Positions 56,914 to 64,000 of a stretch of 64,000 nt of DNA are shown one piece after another. The position numbers and the translations under genes are program-made. Each line of letters begins with the position of its first letter. Positions within the stretch are counted from its first letter, which is position 1. The stretch spans positions 80,173 through 144,172 of the forward strand of contig JRWQ01000012.1 of assembly GCA_000775715.1 (NCBI GenBank). The letters are read 5' to 3'. Source of the DNA: Vibrio tubiashii (lineage in GTDB: Bacteria; Pseudomonadota; Gammaproteobacteria; Enterobacterales; Vibrionaceae). The notes beneath the pieces were generated by a model that did not search any database, was not told the DNA's origin, and saw only the letters and a program-made list of their open reading frames with translations.

Positions 56914-59900
56914 CTAGTTAAGGTTTGGTCCTAACCACTTCTCTGCTTCGAGCATGTCCCAGCCCTTACGCTCTGCATAGCTTTGCGCCTGATCCTGCAG
57001 GATCTGAGCGATCGCATAGTAGCGCGAGTCAGGATGAGAGAAATACCAACCAGAAACCGACGCGCCTGGCCACATCGCATAACTGGTCGTTAGTGACATG
57101 CCAATACTCTCTTCAACATTGAGCAACTCCCACAGCGTACCTTTCTCGGTATGTTCAGGACATGCTGGGTAACCCGGTGCAGGACGAATACCTTGATACT
57201 TTTCACGAATCAATTCTTCATTGGAAAGGTTCTCATCTGGTGAGTATCCCCAGATCTCTGTGCGAACCTTCTCATGTAGAAGTTCAGCAAACGCTTCAGC
57301 CAAACGATCCGCTACCGCCTGAATCATGATAGCGTTGTAGTCATCACCAGCCGCTTTATACTGGTCTGCAAGTTCTCGCTCACCAATACCACCAGTCACA
57401 GCAAATGCACCAACCCAGTCTTTCTTTCCTGACTCTTTTGGAGCAATGTAATCTGACAAACAGTAGTTGAAACCTTTAGGCTTTTCAGTTTGCTGACGTA
57501 AATTATGTAGCACTTTCGCCACTTCAGTCCGAGACTCGTCCGTGTAAACTTCAATATCGTCACCAACACTTGCGGCAGGGAACAGACCACACATACCACG
57601 CGCTTTAAGTAGCCCCTCACTTTCAACTCGATCTAACAGCTCATTGGCATCTTTGAATAGACGTTTCGCTTCTTCACCCACTTCTTCATGCTCTAAAATC
57701 GCTGGGTACTTGCCCACAAGCGACCAAGTCATGAAGAAAGGTGTCCAGTCGATGTACTTACGAAGAGTAGCCACATCAAAGTCATCAAACACATGCACAC
57801 CCGGTCTTGCAGGCACTGGAGGAGTGTAGCTATCCCAATCAATGGCAACTTTGTTCGCACGCGCCTGTTCCAAAGTGACAGGTTTGGTGCGTGGCTTTTT
57901 ACGATTATGCTGATCCCTTACTCGTACGTAGTCTGCATCCAACTTCTCAACAAACGCCGGGCGTAACTCATCAGAGAGAAGAGAAGTACATACACCCACC
58001 GCTCGAGACGCGTTGTTTACATATACAACAGGGTTGCTGTAGTTTTGTTCAATCTTAACCGCGGTATGCGCTTTAGATGTGGTCGCGCCGCCAATAAGAA
58101 GTGGCAGGTCAAAATCAAGACGTTCCATCTCTTTCGCCACATGAACCATTTCATCAAGCGACGGTGTGATCAAACCGGACAAGCCAATAATATCGACGTT
58201 CTCTTCCTTAGCGACTTTAAGGATCTGCTCACACGGAACCATAACACCCAGATCGATGATCTCGTAGTTATTACACTGCAGGACAACACCAACAATGTTC
58301 TTACCAATATCGTGAACATCGCCTTTGACGGTAGCAAGTAGGATTTTGCCGTTCGAAGAGCCCGCTTGTTTTGATGCATTGATATATGGTTCTAGGTGCG
58401 CAACAGCTTGCTTCATTACACGTGCGGATTTTACCACCTGAGGTAAGAACATCTTGCCTTCACCAAATAGATCGCCAACGACGTTCATGCCATCCATTAG
58501 TGGACCTTCAATAACCTCTAAAGGTTTGCTGGCATTAACCCGAGCCTCTTCTGTATCTTCAACAATAAATTCAGTGATACCTTTAACTAATGCATGCTCT
58601 AAGCGCTTTTCGACTGACCATGTACGCCACTCAAGCGCAGAAGCATCCTCTTCTTTTCCAACCCCCTTGCCTGCATATTCAGCAGCAATGTCCAGCAGTC
58701 GCTCAGTACCATCATCACGTCGGTTAAGTACCACATCTTCAACCGCTTCGCGTAGCTTATCAGGGACGTTATCGTAAATTTCCAATTGACCCGCGTTTAC
58801 GATACCCATATCCATACCATTCTTGAAACAGTGGTATAAGAAAACCGCGTGGATCGCTTCACGTACGTAGTTGTTGCCACGGAAAGAGAATGAAACGTTA
58901 GAAACACCACCAGAGATCATCGCATGCGGAAGGTCACGTTTGATATCAGCAACCGCTTCAATAAAGTCGACAGCGTAGTTATTGTGCTCTTCAATACCTG
59001 TCGCAACGGCAAAGATGTTCGGGTCGAAAATAATGTCTTCTGGCGGGAAACCTATCTCATCAACTAGGATATTATAAGCGTTAGTACATATCTCTAGCTT
59101 GCGTTGACGAGTTTCCGCCTGACCGATTTCATCAAACGCCATTACAATCACTGCCGCACCATAGCGACGAATCAGCTTAGCTTGCTCTACAAACTTCTCT
59201 TTACCTTCCTTGAGCGAGATAGAGTTGACGATACCCTTGCCCTGAATACATTTCAGGCCGGCTTCGATAACCTCCCACTTGGAAGAGTCGACCATGATGG
59301 GTACTTTGGATATTTCTGGTTCAGAGGCACAAAGATTTAGGAAGCGCACCATACACGCTTCTGCATCGAGCATGCCCTCATCCATATTAATATCGATGAT
59401 TTGCGCACCATTCTCCACCTGCTGACGAGCAACTTCTAGCGCTTCATCATATTGCTCTTCTTTTATCAGGCGCTTAAAACGAGCCGAGCCGGTAACGTTA
59501 GTTCGCTCACCAACGTTGACAAACAGCGTCTCTTTTTCGATGGTCAGCGGTTCAAGACCAGAGAGGCGACAAGCGGTAACAAGCTCAGGAAGTTGACGCG
59601 GCTTAACACCCTCAACCGCGTTTGCCATTTGGCGGATATGTTCAGGCGTGGTACCACAGCAACCACCAATTAGGTTTAAGAAGCCACTTTGCGCCCACTC
59701 TTTAACATGCTCTGCCATGTCTTCTGGAGAAAGATCATATTCACCAAAAGCGTTCGGCAAGCCAGCGTTAGGGTGAGTAGAAACAAACGTCTCTGAAATA
59801 CGCGAAAGCTCTTCAACATAAGGGCGAAGTTCGTCTGGACCCAATGCACAGTTCAAACCAAATGAGATAGGTTGAACGTGACGAAGAGAGTTATAGAAAG

Positions 59901-60591
59901 CTTCGGTAGTTTGGCCTGATAGAGTACGACCGGAGGCATCGGTGATAGTACCTGAGATCATGACAGGTAGCTTGAAGCCTAGCTCTTCAAATACAGTATC
60001 AACAGCAAAAGCACACGCTTTGGCATTCAAGGTATCAAAGATAGTCTCAATAAGAATGAGATCAGAGCCGCCTTTGATGAGCGCTCGCGTCGACTCCGAA
60101 TAGGCTTCAACCAGTTCATCAAAACTTACATTACGATAGCCTGGGTCATTAACGTCAGGCGAGATAGAACAAGTTCGGTTCGTCGGTCCTAAAACACCAG
60201 CAACATAACGAGGTTTATCTGGCGTTTTCGCCGTCCACTCATCAGCGGCTTCTCGCGCTAGCTTAGCTGCTGCAAAATTTATCTCTTCACTAAGGCTTTC
60301 CATCTCATAGTCAGCCATAGCAATAGTAGTTGCGTTAAAGGTGTTAGTTTCAAGAATATCAGCCCCTGCTGCTAAATAGGCTGAATGGATGTCCTTAATA
60401 AGCTGTGGCTGAGAAAGAACCAGTAAGTCATTGTTGCCTTTTAGGTCACAATGCCAATCAGCGAAACGCTCGCCTCGGTAATCTTGTTCTTCCAGTTTAT
60501 AATCTTGGATCATGGTGCCCATACCACCATCAATCAACAAGATACGTTGTTTTAATTGCGCTTCAATCTGTTGCTTTACGTTACTTCCCAC
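56914..60591 (-). CDS. metH: Cobalamin-dependent methionine synthase
   Basis: MetH moves a methyl group from methyltetrahydrofolate to homocysteine by way of methylcobalamin. The 1225-aa protein has all four modules: homocysteine/zinc domain (residues about 10-330, with [10 protein letters not shown]), folate domain (about 355-620), cobalamin domain (about 650-890, with the ligand motif [11 protein letters not shown]), and the C-terminal activation domain (about 900-1225, ending with the [12 protein letters not shown] and [18 protein letters not shown] region). The start is GTG at 60591 after GAGG. Tandem MetJ boxes lie 51 bases upstream. No B12 riboswitch is seen here. Confidence 0.97.
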   Translation of the reverse strand: MGSNVKQQIEAQLKQRILLIDGGMGTMIQDYKLEEQDYRGERFADWHCDLKGNNDLLVLSQPQLIKDIHSAYLAAGADILETNTFNATTIAMADYEMESLSEEINFAAAKLAREAADEWTAKTPDKPRYVAGVLGPTNRTCSISPDVNDPGYRNVSFDELVEAYSESTRALIKGGSDLILIETIFDTLNAKACAFAVDTVFEELGFKLPVMISGTITDASGRTLSGQTTEAFYNSLRHVQPISFGLNCALGPDELRPYVEELSRISETFVSTHPNAGLPNAFGEYDLSPEDMAEHVKEWAQSGFLNLIGGCCGTTPEHIRQMANAVEGVKPRQLPELVTACRLSGLEPLTIEKETLFVNVGERTNVTGSARFKRLIKEEQYDEALEVARQQVENGAQIIDINMDEGMLDAEACMVRFLNLCASEPEISKVPIMVDSSKWEVIEAGLKCIQGKGIVNSISLKEGKEKFVEQAKLIRRYGAAVIVMAFDEIGQAETRQRKLEICTNAYNILVDEIGFPPEDIIFDPNIFAVATGIEEHNNYAVDFIEAVADIKRDLPHAMISGGVSNVSFSFRGNNYVREAIHAVFLYHCFKNGMDMGIVNAGQLEIYDNVPDKLREAVEDVVLNRRDDGTERLLDIAAEYAGKGVGKEEDASALEWRTWSVEKRLEHALVKGITEFIVEDTEEARVNASKPLEVIEGPLMDGMNVVGDLFGEGKMFLPQVVKSARVMKQAVAHLEPYINASKQAGSSNGKILLATVKGDVHDIGKNIVGVVLQCNNYEIIDLGVMVPCEQILKVAKEENVDIIGLSGLITPSLDEMVHVAKEMERLDFDLPLLIGGATTSKAHTAVKIEQNYSNPVVYVNNASRAVGVCTSLLSDELRPAFVEKLDADYVRVRDQHNRKKPRTKPVTLEQARANKVAIDWDSYTPPVPARPGVHVFDDFDVATLRKYIDWTPFFMTWSLVGKYPAILEHEEVGEEAKRLFKDANELLDRVESEGLLKARGMCGLFPAASVGDDIEVYTDESRTEVAKVLHNLRQQTEKPKGFNYCLSDYIAPKESGKKDWVGAFAVTGGIGERELADQYKAAGDDYNAIMIQAVADRLAEAFAELLHEKVRTEIWGYSPDENLSNEELIREKYQGIRPAPGYPACPEHTEKGTLWELLNVEESIGMSLTTSYAMWPGASVSGWYFSHPDSRYYAIAQILQDQAQSYAERKGWDMLEAEKWLGPNLN

Positions 60592-60641
60592 AGTACAGCC
60601 TCATTCCTTTTTTTATCCCTCCATCCTATCACACATTTTAA

Positions 60642-60657
60642 AGGAGTCTAGACGTCT
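60642..60657. promoter_or_regulatory. MetJ operator upstream of metH
   Basis: Two adjacent octamers, AGGAGTCT and AGACGTCT, the second matching the MetJ consensus exactly. They lie between divergent metH and the antiporter gene, 51 bases before the metH start. Confidence 0.8.
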
Positions 60658-60759
60658 AAAACAGTTAATTGATGACTTAGTTATGACAAAAAATGTTTGC
60701 TATTTGTACACAGTAAGAAGAAAATCCCTATTCACAATTTGTTACATATTGAGATTATA

Positions 60760-62040
60760 ATGTCGGTCTATTACACGCTCTGTTTTTTGTCAGCTGCTGC
60801 GATGTTGATTGCTTTCATAAACAGCAAGATAGGTAAAATGCAAACCACCATCGCAATCACTGCAGGATCGATGATGTTATCGCTCTTGATTCTTGTCGCT
60901 GGCCAAAACGACTGGTTTCATTTAACAGAAGTGGCTTCAAGCACGGTTTCGAGCATTAACTTTGAAGACTTTCTGCTCAAAGGGATACTCGGGTTTCTTC
61001 TCTTTGCTGGTGGGCTCGGAATCAAACTGCCTCACCTCGAAGATCAAAAGTGGGAAATTACTGCGTTAGCACTAGGGGCGACTTTATTCTCAACCTTCTT
61101 TATTGGCTTTGTTCTCTATGCTTTCTGCCAGTTTATCGGCATTCAATTCGACTTAGTCTACTGCTTACTATTTGGTGCTCTTATCTCACCAACTGACCCG
61201 ATCGCTGTACTAGCGATTGTAAAGAAGCTCGACGCGCCAAAACGAATCTCAACTCAAATCGAAGGCGAATCCCTATTCAATGATGGCTTTGGCCTAGTTA
61301 TCTTTGTCACCATCTTTACTATCGCGTTCGGTAACGAAGCACCGACTATCAGCAGTGTTACCTTGCTATTTATCCAAGAAGCGCTCGGCGGCATCTTATA
61401 TGGTTTTGCTTTAGGTCTACTGTTCCACTACCTAATCAGTTCTACCGACGATCACTCGATGGAGCTGCTGCTTACCATAGGGGTACCAACTGCAGGCTAT
61501 GCATTCGCTGAGGTACTACACGTTTCAGGACCATTAGCTATGGTCGTATCCGGAATAATGATGGGTAACTGGACGCGATTTATCGGTTTTTCTAAAGAGA
61601 GTGAAGACCACCTAGATCACTTCTGGGAGCTCGTAGATGAGTTCCTTAACGGAGTCTTATTCCTTCTGATCGGTATGTCGATGCTGTTATTTGAGTTCCA
61701 TAAAGAGGACTGGATTCTAATGGCCTTCTCAGTGCCACTGGTACTGTCAGCTCGCTACCTAAGTGTTTTCTTGTCTTATATTGGCTTTAAGCGTTTTCGT
61801 CAATATAACCCTTGGTCGGTCAAGATTCTTACCTGGGGGGGATTAAGAGGAGGGCTGGCATTAGCAATGGCCTTGTCAATTCCATCTGGCATCTGGGTTA
61901 TTCAAGACAAGCTGATCGATGTAAAAGAGATTGTCTTAGTCATGACATACTCGGTAGTAGTGTTCTCCATCTTAATCCAAGGTTCAACCATTACGCCTAT
62001 GATTGAAAAGGCAAAGCAGGAAGAAAAAGAAAATAGTTGA
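60760..62040 (+). CDS. CPA1-family Na+/H+ (cation/proton) antiporter, NhaP type
   Basis: The 426-aa membrane protein has about 12-13 hydrophobic helices and the CPA1 motifs FGALISPTDPIAVLAIVKKL (about residues 142-161) and EGESLFNDGFGLVIFV (about 168-183), with the ion-binding Asp. The GGLRGGLALAMALSIP near residue 364 is also typical. Na+ or K+ specificity cannot be read. ATG 60760 has GAGA upstream and starts the first helix. An upstream in-frame start is rejected. Confidence 0.9.
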   Translation: MSVYYTLCFLSAAAMLIAFINSKIGKMQTTIAITAGSMMLSLLILVAGQNDWFHLTEVASSTVSSINFEDFLLKGILGFLLFAGGLGIKLPHLEDQKWEITALALGATLFSTFFIGFVLYAFCQFIGIQFDLVYCLLFGALISPTDPIAVLAIVKKLDAPKRISTQIEGESLFNDGFGLVIFVTIFTIAFGNEAPTISSVTLLFIQEALGGILYGFALGLLFHYLISSTDDHSMELLLTIGVPTAGYAFAEVLHVSGPLAMVVSGIMMGNWTRFIGFSKESEDHLDHFWELVDEFLNGVLFLLIGMSMLLFEFHKEDWILMAFSVPLVLSARYLSVFLSYIGFKRFRQYNPWSVKILTWGGLRGGLALAMALSIPSGIWVIQDKLIDVKEIVLVMTYSVVVFSILIQGSTITPMIEKAKQEEKENS

Positions 62041-62190
62041 TATTACCTGTGCCAACACTCGAGTATTACACTAAATTATTGGAAGTTCTCTGCATTTTGT
62101 AACTTATTTGTTACCTAAAAAAACTAGCGTCAGCCACAATAGTGTGGCTATCTGTTAAAAAGTTTTCCGAGGTAACTACTAGGTATATCA

Positions 62191-63378
62191 ATGGATGAGT
62201 TAACCCTAGATATTCGAACACTTAACTTCACCGTCATCATATTCTCCCTGATCTATTCTTCGGGGTTGTTCCTGTATCAGACTAAACAGAAAAACATTGC
62301 TGGCTTAAAAACTCTCGCAATGGGCGTATTATTGATCGGCGTAGGGCCTGCACTTTTGGGTTTACGTGATCAAGCACCCGATTGGATAACCATTATTATT
62401 GCAAACTCGTTCATTATGCTTGGTTTTCTCAGCTTACTTTATGGTGTGAGCTTAGTAAGAGAGTTTGCTATTCGTGTCTTACACCTATTTTCGGTCGGGT
62501 TCATCATCGCATGCTGCCTGTTTTACTATTTTACGTATCACCAACCATCGATAGACGCTCGCGTCATTGTCCTGAGCCTGTACGTTAGTGCTTGTTGCTT
62601 GATGAGTGGTTGGGCGTTAATCAAGGGAAAGCGCAATGATGCGTTAATGCCTATCTTGATAATGGCACTGCCATTTTTCGCCTATGGCCTATTTATGTTA
62701 CTTCGAGCATTCATTGTCCTATCCGGCCCCCAAATCACAGACTATATGGCCGCAGGTAACATTCACGCATTGACTTATTTATTCTGCCTAATCTTATTAG
62801 TGACTATCAGCTTAAGCATGCTTTGGATTAACAACGCCCGACTATTGCAATCGATCCATCATCTTTCACTAAAAGATCCCTTAACCGGACTTTATAACCG
62901 CCGTGTAATGGATTCTGTTCTCCCTGAACTTGTCGAAAAGGCACGAAAGCAGTCTACACCGGTAAGCCTAGTGATGACTGATATCGATGACTTTAAACAG
63001 ATTAATGACGCTATGGGACATGTCGTGGGCGACGAAACAATCGAGAGCGTTTCATCAGTATTCACAAATCGCCTACCCCAATCCGATGATCGCTTCATTA
63101 TCCGATTTGGTGGGGACGAATTCATGATTTTCCTTTTTGGCTGCGATGCCAATTACGCGTCTGCAGTAATCGAAGAGATACGTGAAGAAATAACCACAGC
63201 AGTAAAAGTAAACCTCAGTGATCACCCATGTACCATGAGCTTTGGCATCGCCGAACTCACTGACACGGATAGTCTAGATGACCTAGTCGCTGAAGCTGAC
63301 ATTGCCCTTTATCAAGCAAAACGCCAAGGTAAGAACCAAGTAGTGATCGCTCGTAGCAATGATCGTTTTATTCGCTAG
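62191..63378 (+). CDS. Membrane-bound diguanylate cyclase (GGDEF)
   Basis: The 395-aa protein has about seven N-terminal membrane helices (residues 12-215) and a C-terminal GGDEF domain that makes cyclic di-GMP. The active-site GGDEF is intact at residues 307-311 (RFGGDEFMIF), and DPLTGLYNRR opens the domain. The allosteric inhibitory RxxD motif is absent, since SDDR stands in its place. No EAL domain is present. The N-terminal sensor is unlike the families I know. A hairpin without T run lies upstream. Confidence 0.92.
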   Translation: MDELTLDIRTLNFTVIIFSLIYSSGLFLYQTKQKNIAGLKTLAMGVLLIGVGPALLGLRDQAPDWITIIIANSFIMLGFLSLLYGVSLVREFAIRVLHLFSVGFIIACCLFYYFTYHQPSIDARVIVLSLYVSACCLMSGWALIKGKRNDALMPILIMALPFFAYGLFMLLRAFIVLSGPQITDYMAAGNIHALTYLFCLILLVTISLSMLWINNARLLQSIHHLSLKDPLTGLYNRRVMDSVLPELVEKARKQSTPVSLVMTDIDDFKQINDAMGHVVGDETIESVSSVFTNRLPQSDDRFIIRFGGDEFMIFLFGCDANYASAVIEEIREEITTAVKVNLSDHPCTMSFGIAELTDTDSLDDLVAEADIALYQAKRQGKNQVVIARSNDRFIR

Positions 63379-63810
63379 CACCGTTCATCTACAGCAGAAC
63401 CAGCCATAAACCCGATGCATTATCAATTTGTAGGTTAGTCAACTATTTAAAGACCCAGCAGCTTCGAAACTCATGTAGATACGCCAAGGCCACTCTTTCG
63501 AGTGGCCTTTTTGTTTGGGATACGGGAAAGGACTTCGTCCTACGGATAACTGAAGAACGCTAGAAAACTGAACACATGGTTTCAACTTTCGGATGTTCTT
63601 AGCGCCTGCGAGGCAAATAGCGGTGGCGTTTCTTAAGCAAAATCTTTTATCTTAACCGTTCATACTGTGATTCTAGTAGCTGTATACTGCTAGATAGACA
63701 AATATTTTGCGTAGAAACGTTATCGCTTGTGCATAGAATACCCATCGAGATTCCCTACTCACTCCTGCGTCGTTCTATGAAATGACCGACTCCTAAGTCC
63801 TTAAATATAA
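63379..63810. other. Gene-free region after the diguanylate cyclase gene
   Basis: No credible ORF is present. After the terminator at 63486 there are short repeat-like stretches such as AAGGACTTCGTCCT (a near palindrome near 63528) and a segment near 63740-63790 that resembles intergenic repeats seen in vibrios, though I cannot verify that from this window. Confidence 0.4.
63486..63515 (+). terminator. Rho-independent terminator of the diguanylate cyclase gene
   Basis: Stem aaggccact/agtggcctt, loop ctttcg, and five T. It is 108 bases past the stop. Confidence 0.88.
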
Positions 63811-63838
63811 GAATCCCGTTGCGCCAGCAACGGGATTC
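63811..63838 (-). terminator. Third hairpin downstream of the right-edge tRNA
   Basis: Perfect 12-bp stem gaatcccgttgc/gcaacgggattc with a 4-base loop. On the minus strand it is followed by a T/A-rich tract. It lies after two other terminators. Confidence 0.7.
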
Positions 63839-63847
63839 TAAAACGAC

Positions 63848-63876
63848 GAAAGCCTAGTCGTAAAACTAGGCTTTCT
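63848..63876 (-). terminator. Second terminator downstream of the right-edge tRNA
   Basis: Stem aaagcctag/ctaggcttt, with T-rich sequence after it on the minus strand. It directly follows the tRNA-tail remnant. Confidence 0.8.
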
Positions 63877-63882
63877 AATAAG

Positions 63883-63922
63883 TGGCTGACGGCCGGGCTT
63901 GCGTTCAAGCGGGACTCGATTT
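63883..63922 (-). pseudogene. Degenerate tRNA 3' tail between terminators
   Basis: On the minus strand this reads ATCGAGTCCCG, then a diverged stretch, and ends GTCAGCCA followed by CTTATT. It resembles the T-loop and CCA end of the tRNA at the window edge, which is also followed by CTTATT. No 5' half exists. The arrangement is the same as after the two Asn arrays. Confidence 0.6.
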
Positions 63923-63952
63923 CTTTGCAAAAGGAACGTTTCTTCAGATATT

Positions 63953-63980
63953 AAAAAACCCGACGCTTTCGCATCGGGTT
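63953..63980 (-). terminator. First terminator downstream of the right-edge tRNA
   Basis: Stem aacccga(c)gc/gcatcgggtt with loop ttc, and six T on the minus strand, just after the tRNA 3' end. Confidence 0.9.
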
Positions 63981-63987
63981 AAATAAG

Positions 63988-64000
63988 TGGCGGAGTGGAC
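63988..64000 (-). tRNA. Partial tRNA 3' end, probably tRNA-Asp
   Basis: The minus strand reads GTCCACTCCGCCA, fitting the T-stem end, acceptor strand ACTCC, discriminator G and encoded CCA of a Vibrio tRNA-Asp. The gene is cut by the window edge, so identity is tentative. tRNA-Asp often follows 5S rRNA in vibrios, so an rRNA operon may lie beyond the edge. Confidence 0.55.

Noticed and set aside
60592..60759. Cobalamin riboswitch before metH
   Set aside because: The leader is short and has none of the conserved segments found at 17293-17420.
62134..62151. Hairpin agccaca/tgtggct as terminator of the antiporter gene
   Set aside because: No T run follows and the stem is short. It may be a weak terminator but I do not claim it.

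Overview
This 64-kb window is a chromosomal backbone segment from a gammaproteobacterium, almost certainly a marine Vibrio. The evidence is the gene content and order: argP-argO, epd-pgk-fbaA, tkt-metK, sprT-endA-rsmE-gshB-yqgE-yqgF, pilU/pilT next to yggS-proC-yggT-yggU, mutY-yggX-mltC followed by tRNAs, mla/murA facing kdsD-lpt-rpoN-ptsN. Further support comes from tRNA genes with encoded CCA ends and an even, moderate-GC base composition. The species cannot be fixed by reading alone. I see no prophage, insertion sequence, CRISPR array or restriction/defence island.

Layout. (1) 1-16.7 kb is central carbon and amino-sugar metabolism: glmS with a DeoR-type regulator, pyk, a SIMPL protein, argP/argO, a YbaK-type deacylase, mscS, fbaA, pgk, epd, a small zinc-ribbon protein, tkt and metK. 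(2) 16.8-20.8 kb is a corrinoid block (histidine phosphatase, cobalamin riboswitch, cbiB, cobD, cbiA) plus a DUF2189 membrane protein. It sits between metK and sprT, genes I remember as neighbours in V. cholerae. (3) 21.8-38.4 kb is housekeeping: sprT, endA, rsmE, gshB, yqgE, yqgF, the pilus retraction ATPases pilU/pilT, yggS-proC-yggT-yggU, DUF4426, rdgB, hemW, an orphan lipoprotein, glsB, trmB, mutY, yggX and mltC. (4) 38.4-41.9 kb holds two near-duplicate tRNA arrays (Phe/Thr/Phe/Asn and Phe/Thr/Asn/Thr/Asn) flanking a chemoreceptor gene. Each array ends in a terminator, a degenerate tRNA 3' tail and a second terminator. (5) 42-47.5 kb (minus) is envelope biogenesis: plsC, murA, ibaG and mlaBCDEF. 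(6) 47.7-56.9 kb (plus) is yrbG-kdsD-kdsC-lptC-lptA-lptB-rpoN-hpf-ptsN-rapZ-npr and mgtE. (7) 56.9-63.4 kb is metH, divergent from a cation/proton antiporter, then a membrane diguanylate cyclase. (8) The right edge is a gene-free stretch ending in the 3' end of a minus-strand tRNA (probably Asp).

How the genes work together. B12 and methionine form one theme. MetJ operators lie in front of metK and metH, metH needs cobalamin, and a cobalamin riboswitch precedes cbiB-cobD-cbiA. Perfect LacI/PurR-type operators in front of fbaA and tkt suggest shared control of carbon flow toward ribose. The lpt/kds/mla/murA block builds and maintains the outer membrane and is followed by rpoN and the nitrogen-PTS genes.

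No clearly new multi-gene system is visible. The most notable unexplained signals are small. They are a perfect 16-bp hairpin inside the start of ptsN, tRNA-tail/terminator cassettes at three tRNA loci, a roughly 167-bp imperfect palindrome after pyk, a tRNA-Phe with a fully compensated altered acceptor stem, and terminators placed directly against the start codons of mltC and sprT.
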